From NCBI GenBank assembly GCA_003605085.1, contig QZKD01000016.1, positions 58,101-122,100 of the forward strand: a stretch of DNA of 64,000 nucleotides, in the 5' to 3' direction. Shown one piece after another: positions 8,107 to 15,632 of this stretch. Origin of the DNA: Acholeplasma sp. GTDB taxonomy: Bacteria; Bacillota_I; Bacilli_A; Acholeplasmatales; Acholeplasmataceae. Positions within the stretch are counted from its first letter, which is position 1; each line of letters starts with the position of its first letter. Made by a program: the position numbers and the translations under genes. The notes under the pieces are model-generated. The model searched no databases and was not told the DNA's origin. It worked only from the letters and a program-made list of their open reading frames with translations.

Positions 8107-9373
8107 CGTATCCCTCCCGATAATTGGTGTCTAGGGTTAAGTCTAGACCTTCCTTGACTAAAAACTGAATCATATGATTCATAATGGATAAATCTTTAAG
8201 TGGCGAACTTAAAATAAGATTTGTATGATTTTTCATTGAAATCAATGTCATTGCAATCCCGTATCCAGCGTTCACAAAATCAGCATCTATAATCTTTTCA
8301 GAAAGACCTTCAGGAAGATCCACAACACCTAGATTGGATATGGAACAACTCGAAATGGATTCACCTAAAATATTATAACCAATTTTGAAAGCGATGGTTT
8401 TCAAGACAAGAGGCATCACTCTTAAGAAAAAATTCTTTTCAAAACTCACCAAAGAACTGATGCGCGAATGGAGTTTTTCTTTATCCAACTGATCTTTATA
8501 TTGTTCTTTTGTCACTTCAAGCATGGATTCAAAAGTCCAATCCGTTTTCTTTTGATCAAAGGTGCCTTTAATATATAGTGAGAAATTACGAAGTGTCACG
8601 GAATCAAAATAAGGTCTCAAATTCACAGGAATAAAGATCTTTAAGGGCTTTTTTCCGCCAATGAGGTCAACGCTTTCTTGGAAGATAGAATAAGCTAATA
8701 ATGCAGTTACAAATTGAGTGATGGTACATTGATATTTTTGTTTAACTAAGGTAATGAGAGATGAAGTGTCCATCTTGATCTTAAGCATTAAGACAAAGTG
8801 ATTGGCAAAGCGTTCACCGTTAAAATGGTACGCTTTCTCCTCTTTTAAATTTCTCACTTTACTCTTATCATAATTGGAGACGAAGGTATCTTCGCTTTCT
8901 TTTTTTGAATATGGCTTTTCGCTTAATATTTTGCCATCATGATCAATCTTTTCACCACGTAACTTAAAATAATTAAAAACGATGGATTTAAGGAAATGCA
9001 TCGCGCCAGTTCCATCAGAAATCGCGTGAAATGTTTCCAAGGTTATTTTATTATCTAAATAATAGACTTTAAAAAGGTATCCATGATTATGGACAGCTTT
9101 AAAATATCTACACACTTGTGCAGGTTCAGGTTCAACAACAAAATGCTTCGCATTTGCAGCAAAATAATTCCAAAAAAGCCCATTTTTAAGTTGGACTGCA
9201 AATGTTTCAAAGCGAGGTAAAATTTTGTTAACCGCCTCCTCCAAGATGTTGGGCTGGACGGTTTCATTCAAATAAAAAGAAAGTCTGAAGACATTGCTTC
9301 TTTCATCTTGTGAGACGGCAGGGAATATTTTCCCCGCATTATCTAATTTGTACCAGTATTTTTGTTTTTTCAA
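8093..9373 (-). CDS. CoA-dependent acyltransferase, condensation/alcohol-acetyltransferase superfamily
   Basis: A 426-residue protein with the superfamily catalytic motif HxxxDG as HAISDG (residues 116-121) and a two-lobed layout (N-lobe to about 180, C-lobe to the end). This fold includes chloramphenicol acetyltransferase, PapA5 and NRPS condensation domains. The acceptor, possibly a lipid or alcohol, is unknown. A TTG start at 9373 is preferred because AGGTG lies just upstream; the GTG at 9382 is itself part of that ribosome site. It is co-translated with the DUF6320 membrane protein and divergent from the mhq operon. Confidence 0.65.
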   Translation of the reverse strand: MKKQKYWYKLDNAGKIFPAVSQDERSNVFRLSFYLNETVQPNILEEAVNKILPRFETFAVQLKNGLFWNYFAANAKHFVVEPEPAQVCRYFKAVHNHGYLFKVYYLDNKITLETFHAISDGTGAMHFLKSIVFNYFKLRGEKIDHDGKILSEKPYSKKESEDTFVSNYDKSKVRNLKEEKAYHFNGERFANHFVLMLKIKMDTSSLITLVKQKYQCTITQFVTALLAYSIFQESVDLIGGKKPLKIFIPVNLRPYFDSVTLRNFSLYIKGTFDQKKTDWTFESMLEVTKEQYKDQLDKEKLHSRISSLVSFEKNFFLRVMPLVLKTIAFKIGYNILGESISSCSISNLGVVDLPEGLSEKIIDADFVNAGYGIAMTLISMKNHTNLILSSPLKDLSIMNHMIQFLVKEGLDLTLDTNYREGYDEIL

Positions 9374-9471
9374 TAGAATCACCTGATGTTAAGAAAGATA
9401 CCTTGAACACTCTTATTATATCTCATTTTGGCTTATATGTCGAAAGTAAAACGAAAGAAAAGTACGATAAA

Positions 9472-9522
9472 TTTCGAATTCGAAACAAAACAGTGGTAAT
9501 ATTTTGTTTGTTTTTATATAAT
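9472..9522 (+). promoter_or_regulatory. Operator and promoter of the mhqO-mhqR-mhqD-like operon
   Basis: A perfect 14-bp palindrome TTTCGAATTCGAAA lies at 9472-9485, just upstream of a -35-like TGGTAA (9494-9499) and TATAAT (9517-9522) with a 17-bp spacer. As I recall it, the Bacillus subtilis MhqR operator has a TCGAA(T/A)TCGA core, which this contains. Because the operon encodes its own MarR regulator, autorepression is likely. Confidence 0.6.
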
Positions 9523-9540
9523 CAAAGTGTGGAGGTACAT

Positions 9541-10533
9541 ATGAAACCACTCTTAGGCATTCATCATGTGACTGCAATGACAAGCAGTGCTGAAAAGATT
9601 TATCATTTTTTTACATACATATTAGGAATCCGTTTAGTCAAAAAGACCATTAATCAAGATGATATTCAAACGTACCATTTATTTTTTGCTGATGATGAAG
9701 GTCATGCAGGAACAGATATGACATTTTTTGATTTTCCTGGATCGAGTAAAGCGATTAGAGGAACCAATGAAATTGCTAAGACTGGATTTCGTGTCCCATC
9801 AGATCAAGCGATTCATTATTGGAAAAAACGCTTTGAAAAACTTAACGTGAAACATCATTCACCTATAATGCTTTTCAATCGGCTGACGCTTGAGTTTATT
9901 GATTTTGATGATCAAGTTTATGTTTTATTCTCAGATCAAAACAATATTGGCTTGCCTTCTGGGAAACCGTGGAAAAAAGGTCCCATTCCTGATGAATATG
10001 CAATCACAGGACTTGGTCCTATATTCTTTAGAGTTAATCAACGTGAACTTATGGATATTGTTTTGACAGAAAAACTCACTTTTAAACGTATTGATCAAGA
10101 AGGAAGTAATTACTTATATCAAACAGGTGATGGCGGTAATGGGGCTTCAGTGATCGTGATGGATCAACCCGGTTTACCACTTTCGCGGCAAGGCTATGGT
10201 GGAGTTCATCATGTCGCCTTTGGTGTGAATGATGATCAAGATATCTTTGATTGGATGAAACACTTAAGCGAGTTTAGAGCTCCACATTCAGGATTTGTCG
10301 ATCGTTTCTATTTCCATTCACTCTATACGAGATTGTATCCAGGAATTCTATTCGAGTTTGCTACAATGGGACCAGGGTTTATCGATGATGAAGAATCCTA
10401 TGAAACATTGGGAGAGACATTAGCACTTCCACCACGTTTCAGAAATGAACGAGCGTATATTGAATCACTTGTGAGACCGATCGATACCAGACGTAGTCAT
10501 TTGAAATTAACTAAAGAATATATGGAGGATTAA
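9541..10533 (+). CDS. mhqO: Ring-cleaving dioxygenase / VOC-family protein, MhqO-like
   Basis: A 330-residue protein of two vicinal-oxygen-chelate halves. Metal ligands appear as H8/H9 in GIHHV, H223/H224 in GVHHVAF and E272 in FEFATMGPGF. The order resembles B. subtilis MhqO, thought to open hydroquinone or catechol rings during quinone stress. GGAGG precedes the ATG at 9541; the open frame further upstream crosses the promoter and is not coding. The gene is joined to a MarR regulator and an esterase, matching the contents of the MhqR regulon. Confidence 0.78.
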   Translation: MKPLLGIHHVTAMTSSAEKIYHFFTYILGIRLVKKTINQDDIQTYHLFFADDEGHAGTDMTFFDFPGSSKAIRGTNEIAKTGFRVPSDQAIHYWKKRFEKLNVKHHSPIMLFNRLTLEFIDFDDQVYVLFSDQNNIGLPSGKPWKKGPIPDEYAITGLGPIFFRVNQRELMDIVLTEKLTFKRIDQEGSNYLYQTGDGGNGASVIVMDQPGLPLSRQGYGGVHHVAFGVNDDQDIFDWMKHLSEFRAPHSGFVDRFYFHSLYTRLYPGILFEFATMGPGFIDDEESYETLGETLALPPRFRNERAYIESLVRPIDTRRSHLKLTKEYMED

Positions 10534-10535
10534 TG

Positions 10536-10982
10536 ATGTCTAGAGAAAAAGAGTATTTAAAACTGACGACGGTGCTTTTTCGTGCTATGCAAAGTGTTGA
10601 AAATGTCATAAAAAAAGATATATTATCCTATAATTTGAACACCTCTGAATTTGGTACACTAGAATTACTTTACAATCGAGGAAAACAACCCATGCAATCC
10701 ATTGCATCCAGAATGCTTATGGCCAATAGTTCGATGACCTATGTGATGGATAAACTAGAACAGCGTGGGATGATTTTTCGCTCACCTGGTGAAGAAGATA
10801 AACGTGTGATCATGGTTGATTTGACAGAGGAAGGAAGAAATTTCTTCAAAAGTATTTTTGAACATCACGTGAACACCCTAGCTTCGATATTTGAAATTCT
10901 TGATGAAGAAGAACTTCCTAAAATGATTGAATTGCTCAAAAAAGTGGGCTATCATGCAAAAACTGTGAGTGATGAAAAATAA
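10536..10982 (+). CDS. mhqR: MarR-family repressor, MhqR-like
   Basis: A winged-helix regulator of 148 residues. The recognition helix region is IASRMLMANSSMTYVMDKLE, followed by the wing EEDKRVIMVDLTEEGR. Members respond to phenolics or quinones. The ATG at 10536 has GGAGG at 7 nt, better than the ATG at 10533 (4 nt), which overlaps the mhqO stop. Its stop overlaps the next start by one base (TAATG), so the three genes form one tightly coupled operon. The likely target is the palindrome at 9472-9485. Confidence 0.78.
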   Translation: MSREKEYLKLTTVLFRAMQSVENVIKKDILSYNLNTSEFGTLELLYNRGKQPMQSIASRMLMANSSMTYVMDKLEQRGMIFRSPGEEDKRVIMVDLTEEGRNFFKSIFEHHVNTLASIFEILDEEELPKMIELLKKVGYHAKTVSDEK

Positions 10983-11572
10983 TGTATCGTTTTGAACAGG
11001 GTACGAATGGGAAAACTTTAGTGCTTTTCCATGGTACTGGAGGCTCTGAACATGATTTGATACCTTTTGCAAGAATGATTGATCATGATGCAAATATTAT
11101 TTCATTTAGGGGTCGTGTAAACGAGTATGGGATGCTCAGATTTTTCAAAAGAATTTCACCCGGTGTATTTGATCTTGATTCGTTGATTCTAGAAACCAAT
11201 TTTTATATTAAAAGTATTCAAGAACTTTCTTTTAAGCATCACTTCAATCTTGAGAAAGTGACTCTTCTAGGCTATTCCAATGGAGCAAATATCATAGGAA
11301 GTATCTTATTCCACCAAACGGACTTATTGTCCAAAGCTATACTGATTCGTCCCATGATTCCTTTGAGAGAACCACCTTTTCAAGATTTAAGTCATTTAAG
11401 AATGATCGTATTGTCAGGGAAATATGACACTATCGTCCCACTTCAAGAAGTTCATGATCTAAAAGAAATGTTTAATAAGCGCAAGGCTGATGTCACACTT
11501 CATCTTTTGGAATGTGGTCATGGATTGATTCCAGAAGAAGTATCCATCATAAAGCATTGGTATGAACAATAA
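10982..11572 (+). CDS. mhqD: Phospholipase/carboxylesterase-type alpha/beta hydrolase, MhqD-like
   Basis: A 196-residue cytoplasmic hydrolase without signal peptide. The oxyanion segment is LFHGTGG; the catalytic triad is S99 (GYSNG), D149 (GKYDTIV) and H180 (CGHGL). Members of this family in MhqR regulons are induced by catechol and hydroquinone, although their substrate is not firmly known. The start codon uses the last base of the mhqR stop. Together with the dioxygenase and MarR genes it defines a quinone-response operon. Confidence 0.75.
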   Translation: MYRFEQGTNGKTLVLFHGTGGSEHDLIPFARMIDHDANIISFRGRVNEYGMLRFFKRISPGVFDLDSLILETNFYIKSIQELSFKHHFNLEKVTLLGYSNGANIIGSILFHQTDLLSKAILIRPMIPLREPPFQDLSHLRMIVLSGKYDTIVPLQEVHDLKEMFNKRKADVTLHLLECGHGLIPEEVSIIKHWYEQ

Positions 11573-11625
11573 TTTTTTAAACCATGCTAAGTAAATCATG
11601 ATATCATGGTGTTGGAGTGATAACA

Positions 11626-11943
11626 ATGTTTGATATTTCAGATCAAGATATTCAATGGGTGATTGATCACCATGTTTTGCAAAGCAATCCGCTGATCTTA
11701 AACCAGATGCCCGTTAAGGAAAAAAGAAAATACATTATCATCTGTATGGTGATTCATTGGATTGACCCCAATAAACATTACCATGAAAGAGAACTCAATG
11801 ATATCCTAAAGCCTATCGTCGATGATTATGTGATGATACGTAGATATTTGATTGACTATCAATTGATGAACCGGACCTCCGATGGGAAGGATTATTGGCT
11901 TATTGTCGACCCTAAAGATTTTCTTCGCTTTAAAATAAATTAA
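11626..11943 (+). CDS. DUF2087-type small protein
   Basis: A 105-residue protein of the DUF2087 pattern: HYHERELNDILKPIVDDYVMIRRYLIDYQLMNR, a winged-helix-like stretch seen at the ends of some transcription regulators (longer runs not quoted here are at about residues 55-90). It probably binds nucleic acid or a partner, but no function is known. GGAG lies 9 nt before the ATG at 11626. A promoter-like ATGATATCATGG region precedes it, and it converges on pcp. Confidence 0.6.
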   Translation: MFDISDQDIQWVIDHHVLQSNPLILNQMPVKEKRKYIIICMVIHWIDPNKHYHERELNDILKPIVDDYVMIRRYLIDYQLMNRTSDGKDYWLIVDPKDFLRFKIN

Positions 11944-11980
11944 AAAAAAAGAGCATTATATCCTAGCTGGATATGATGCT
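11942..11980 (-). terminator. Terminator of pcp, containing its stop codon
   Basis: Stem AGCAT-x-ATATCC / GGATAT-x-ATGCT (11952-11980) followed on the minus strand by nine T. The pcp stop codon (11956-11958) lies within the hairpin. Confidence 0.75.
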
Positions 11981-12606
11981 TTATAAATGATACTTAGTGA
12001 GTCTAAAGTCGTTCGGATTGCAATATCAATGGCTTGTGTAATTAAATGGGTTTCTAATGAAAAGAGATGTGATCGATGAACAACTTGTTCTTTGATATAA
12101 GGGACATGGATAAAACCCGCTTTTACATGATTCATCGAACGTTCGTGCAACTCATGCATGACGCTATAGAATAAATGATTACAAACATAGGTTCCTGCGG
12201 AATTAGAAATATGGCAGGGGATGTGGACTTTTGATATATTTTCTACGATGGATTTCACGGGCAGAGTTGAAAAATAGCCGGATTCTCCAAAAATGGAAAT
12301 GGGATCATCTTTGGGAAGAACACCATTATTATCAGGGACTTGAGAATCATCTAGATTGATTGCGATACGTTCGACAGAAATATCTTTTCGTCCACCTGCT
12401 TGACCGATCATAATGATGATATCGGGTCTTAGTTCATGAATTTTCTCAATGACAAATTTTGAGGAATCGTAGAAAGCAACCGGGACTTGATAGAAAAAAA
12501 TCTCAGAAGGAAATGAAGAGAGATTGAGTTGTTTAATGGCCTCCATAGAGGGATTGATGGTTTCTCCGCCGAAGGGTTCAAAACCTGTAAGAAGAATGCG
12601 TGGCAT
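11956..12606 (-). CDS. pcp: Pyroglutamyl peptidase I (pyrrolidone-carboxylate peptidase)
   Basis: A C15 cysteine peptidase that removes N-terminal pyroglutamate from peptides in the cytoplasm. The 216 residues equal the family length. Motifs are GFEPFGGETINPS (8-20), catalytic E79 in VERIAIN, C142 in SAGTYVCN and H167 in FIHVPY. GAGGTG precedes the ATG. It is a single gene, facing away from the acetyltransferase at 12734 with its own promoter region between them. Confidence 0.92.
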   Translation of the reverse strand: MPRILLTGFEPFGGETINPSMEAIKQLNLSSFPSEIFFYQVPVAFYDSSKFVIEKIHELRPDIIIMIGQAGGRKDISVERIAINLDDSQVPDNNGVLPKDDPISIFGESGYFSTLPVKSIVENISKVHIPCHISNSAGTYVCNHLFYSVMHELHERSMNHVKAGFIHVPYIKEQVVHRSHLFSLETHLITQAIDIAIRTTLDSLSIIYKASYPARI

Positions 12607-12733
12607 TTAAAACACCTCTTTCATGTTTATTCTACCACAGCCATCATGAATTCACTACTCAAAATCAACTTGAGGAAATGAATGAAATTGTATATAATAA
12701 GTATATCAATAACGAATAAGATCGGAATATACC

Positions 12734-13282
12734 ATGAAGATTATTGAGTTAAAAAGAGGTGATTATCAAGATCATCCTCTTGATTATGAATACACAACTA
12801 AATATTACTACCACGTTTCCATCAAAAAAAGAAGCGAAATCAACATCTCGATCAAGAGAAAAAGATTTTTGCGTAAACAAGTTAAAACATTTACAGATCA
12901 TCTTTTTGCAAGCTATGTTGAAAACCCACTCGTCTACGGAATTTTTGATCGGAAGAAGCTTATTGCAGTGATTGAAGGATCCTTAGAAACATGGAATAAT
13001 CGCTTTCGAATTTGGAATTTTTTAGTGGATAAAAAATATCGTGGTGAGGGATACGGAAAAGAACTGTTTGATTACATGGTTGATGTTGCAAAAGGTTTAA
13101 AAGCACGTGCACTTGTCTTAGAATGTCAAAGTTGTAATGAACCAGCTATTCGCTTTTATTTTAACCGTGGGCTGCATTTTATTGGTCTAGATACAATGTC
13201 ATATTCAAATCATGATATAGACAAAAAAGAAGTTCGTTTTGAACTGGGAATGCGACTCATTGATACAGAAATAACAGAATAA
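12734..13282 (+). CDS. GNAT acetyltransferase, streptothricin-acetyltransferase-like
   Basis: A 182-residue GNAT. The acetyl-CoA loop is YRGEGYGKEL, and LECQSCNEPAIRFYFNRGL is the usual beta5/alpha4 region ending in FIGLDTMSYSN. This end and the preceding ETWNNRFRIWNFLVDKKYRG strongly recall the SatA-type group, whose members acetylate streptothricin or unknown amines. Resistance cannot be claimed from sequence. No clear ribosome site precedes the ATG. A TATAAT-like box lies near 12690. Confidence 0.7.
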   Translation: MKIIELKRGDYQDHPLDYEYTTKYYYHVSIKKRSEINISIKRKRFLRKQVKTFTDHLFASYVENPLVYGIFDRKKLIAVIEGSLETWNNRFRIWNFLVDKKYRGEGYGKELFDYMVDVAKGLKARALVLECQSCNEPAIRFYFNRGLHFIGLDTMSYSNHDIDKKEVRFELGMRLIDTEITE

Positions 13283-13331
13283 TCATATAGTTAGAATATC
13301 GCATAACAAAGCGATATAAAAGAATAAAAAG

Positions 13332-13356
13332 CGCAGATATTCATCTGCGTTTTTTT
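13332..13356. terminator. Bidirectional terminator between the acetyltransferase and rlmI
   Basis: Perfect 7-bp stem CGCAGAT / ATCTGCG with loop ATTC, A-run on the left and seven T on the right. The rlmI stop codon lies in the T-run. Confidence 0.88.
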
Positions 13357-14530
13357 ATTTAACTTTGAGTACAACACACTTGAGATAAAGACTTTCATCT
13401 GAACCCAAAAGTGCTGGATGATCTTTCCCTTGAATGCGAAATTCAATCATTTGTGTGATACGCTTTGCATCCTTTGAAGCTTCCATTAGCATCTCCAAAA
13501 ATAGTGAAGGTGTCATATAGTGTGAACAAGAGCAGGTGATTAAATAACCCTCTTTTTTAATTAGTTTAAGCGCTTGAAGATTGATCTCTTTATAACCTTG
13601 GTAAGCTTTTTTTATGTCGTCGTTTTTCTTCGCAAATGCAGGTGGATCTAAGACCACCACATCAAACATTTTTGACTCTGTTTGATACTGTCTCAATAGG
13701 TTAAAAACGTCAGCTTCTAAAGCCTCAACTTGATTGAATTGATTGAGTTCAGCGTTTTTTATAATGTCTTCAACAGCCTTTTTTGAAATATCCACACAGG
13801 TGACTTTCTTTGCACCATAGTATGCAGCGTGCAAACCAAATCCACCAATGTGAGAAAAACAATCGAGAACTTCTTTATTTTTTACATATGGTCGGATTGC
13901 TTTATGATTATCTTGCTGATCTAAAAATAATCCTGTTTTTTGACCATGTTTTACATCAATATTCATCCGTAGTTCATTTTCACGTATTTGTATGATGTCT
14001 GGAACTTCACCGTAGACTACTCCAGTAAATAGTTCAAGACCTTCTTTTTTTCTAACGGATGCGTCACTACGTTCAAAGATTCCCTTTGGATTGAACAAAT
14101 TAACAAGGATGTCAATGAACATTTTTTTACGCTGATCAATGCCTAAAGATAAAATTTGCATTACAAGATAATCACCATATTTATCAACAATGAAGCCAGG
14201 AATCCCATCAGCTTCACCAAATAGAACACGATAACTATTGTCGTATCCTAGATCAAGACGAGTATCATTAGACTTACGAATTAGGGTATGGAAAAAATCT
14301 TCATCTAAGATTTCATCCTCATTTCGAGATAGAATTCTGACAAATATCTTTGAACTTGTATTTAAAAACCCTTTTCCAATAAACTGATTTTTCGAAGAAT
14401 AGACAAATGCGATATCTCCACTCTGAATCTTTCCTTCGATTCGATCAATCTCATTGCTGAATACCCAGGGATGACCAAATAAAAGTCTTTCTTCTTCATG
14501 TGGTTTTAAAATAATTTTACATTGATTCAT
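13355..14530 (-). CDS. rlmI: 23S rRNA (cytosine-C5) methyltransferase, RlmI-like
   Basis: A 391-residue SAM-dependent m5C methyltransferase. An N-terminal PUA-like domain (about 1-70) is followed by a Rossmann domain with the SAM loop VLDCFSHIGGFGLHAA (about 221-236), the acidic end of beta2 (VDIS), the substrate motif VLDPPAFAK (293-301) and the catalytic C335 in SCSH. Members methylate C1962 of 23S rRNA or nearby positions. GGAG lies 9 nt before the ATG at 14530. It is a single gene, converging on nothing essential. Confidence 0.85.
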   Translation of the reverse strand: MNQCKIILKPHEEERLLFGHPWVFSNEIDRIEGKIQSGDIAFVYSSKNQFIGKGFLNTSSKIFVRILSRNEDEILDEDFFHTLIRKSNDTRLDLGYDNSYRVLFGEADGIPGFIVDKYGDYLVMQILSLGIDQRKKMFIDILVNLFNPKGIFERSDASVRKKEGLELFTGVVYGEVPDIIQIRENELRMNIDVKHGQKTGLFLDQQDNHKAIRPYVKNKEVLDCFSHIGGFGLHAAYYGAKKVTCVDISKKAVEDIIKNAELNQFNQVEALEADVFNLLRQYQTESKMFDVVVLDPPAFAKKNDDIKKAYQGYKEINLQALKLIKKEGYLITCSCSHYMTPSLFLEMLMEASKDAKRITQMIEFRIQGKDHPALLGSDESLYLKCVVLKVK

Positions 14531-14565
14531 ACATATCAACTCCATGAACATTATACATGAAAGAA

Positions 14566-14594
14566 CAAAAAACTGGGCATTTTTTAGCCCAGTT
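14566..14594 (-). terminator. Terminator of the HTH/TPR-like regulator
   Basis: Perfect 8-bp stem AACTGGGC / GCCCAGTT (14571-14578 with 14587-14594) around an A/T loop, followed on the minus strand by a T-run. It begins in the stop codon of the regulator. Confidence 0.82.
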
Positions 14595-15519
14595 ATTTCT
14601 TAAGTAAATTTTGATAATGTTCTAACACAAATGGTGAAAGTTCAATTCCAAAATCTCGTTCCATAAGTTGTTCAAATCGTTGAATCTTATTCTCGTTATT
14701 GTCTATTTGAAGAGCTAAAAAGCACTTGGTAACCATCGATTCATAATTGTCAAAGTCACTTAATCGATAATAAGCTAGGGCACTAAAGTAATAAAAGTAA
14801 TCCAAAAGATAAAAGCTTTTATCTTGTAATGCATGTTGAATCCCCAAATCACAATATTTTAACACTTTATTAAACTCTTTCTTTTTTCCAGAATATTTTG
14901 CAAGACGGAATAAAACCAAAGGATAGGCAGTGTTAATGGATGAACCAACAACCACACGTTGGTCTTCAAGAACTATTTCAATTTTGTCAGCAATCTCATC
15001 CGTTTCGACTGTATCCGTATCTAAATCAAGAAGTGAGGTCAGGATCAACATTTCTGTCATTGTGAATGCGGATTGTTTCGTGATATTTTGGAAATTAACC
15101 ATTTGTTTAGTTAAAAAAGATGCACTCTCTAAATCCACTTTATTGGTGATCACATCGTATAAAAGCACACTATGTTCAAATAGCATCCTGTTCTCGACTT
15201 CGATGAATTCTTTGTGGGTAAATTCCTCTTTCATCCTTTGAATTTCAACATCATTCGAATTTACGACAAAATTATAAAACCGATCGATCCGTTTGGATTC
15301 TTCAATACGAGCTGTTTCAATTTCCATGATAAAATTCATGGTTTGTACACCTAGTCTATTGCAAAGCTGATCAACAACAGGAAAAGGAATGTCGGATTCA
15401 CCTGTCAAATATCTTCGATATTGACGAAGTGAGGTAACATTTTGTGTAAAAGACTCTTGTGAGATGTTTCTTGCAGCCCTAAGTTGTTCTAAATAGTTAC
15501 AAATCTCTCTAGATTTCAC
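14593..15519 (-). CDS. XRE-type regulator with a TPR-like helical C-terminal domain (RRNPP-like)
   Basis: About 308 residues. An N-terminal helix-turn-helix (about 5-62: LEQLRAARNISQESF, then LRQYRRYLTGE as recognition helix) is followed by about 240 residues of all-helical, TPR-like sequence such as YYFSALAYYRL. This HTH plus helical repeat layout and length match the RRNPP regulators (Rgg, PlcR, NprR), which sense small secreted peptides taken back into the cell. A GTG start at 15519 is chosen because GGAG lies 7 nt upstream; ATGs at 15549 and 15543 have no such site. It is divergent from the secreted repeat protein. Peptide sensing is inferred from architecture. Confidence 0.6.
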   Translation of the reverse strand: MKSREICNYLEQLRAARNISQESFTQNVTSLRQYRRYLTGESDIPFPVVDQLCNRLGVQTMNFIMEIETARIEESKRIDRFYNFVVNSNDVEIQRMKEEFTHKEFIEVENRMLFEHSVLLYDVITNKVDLESASFLTKQMVNFQNITKQSAFTMTEMLILTSLLDLDTDTVETDEIADKIEIVLEDQRVVVGSSINTAYPLVLFRLAKYSGKKKEFNKVLKYCDLGIQHALQDKSFYLLDYFYYFSALAYYRLSDFDNYESMVTKCFLALQIDNNENKIQRFEQLMERDFGIELSPFVLEHYQNLLKK

Positions 15520-15565
15520 ATTTTCACTCCATTTACATTTCATTTTCATTGACTTATGTACGAAT

Positions 15566-15581
15566 AGGGCGTATACGCCCT
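15566..15581. promoter_or_regulatory. 16-bp perfect palindrome between the regulator and the repeat protein
   Basis: AGGGCGTATACGCCCT is fully self-complementary and stands out as GC-rich in an AT-rich spacer of 113 bp. It lies in the -35 region of a plausible plus-strand promoter whose -10 is GATAAT (15599-15604). The obvious candidate to bind it is the adjacent HTH regulator. Binding is not shown. Confidence 0.6.
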
Positions 15582-15584
15582 GTT

Positions 15585-15619
15585 CTTTTCCCCTAATTGA
15601 TAATACAATTAGGGAAAAG
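15585..15619 (+). promoter_or_regulatory. Long inverted repeat just before the ribosome site of the repeat protein
   Basis: CTTTTCCCCTAATTG (15585-15599) pairs with CAATTAGGGAAAAG (15606-15619) with one bulged C and spacer ATAATA. The right arm runs into the ribosome site GGGAGG (15618-15623). It could be a second DNA operator over the -10 region or, if transcribed, an RNA hairpin controlling access to the ribosome site. Confidence 0.55.
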
Positions 15620-15632
15620 GGAGGCACAAGCC

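Noticed and set aside
9310..9540. N-terminal extension of the dioxygenase frame
   Set aside because: It crosses the operator and promoter and overlaps the divergent gene; the family N-terminus starts at 9541 after GGAGG.
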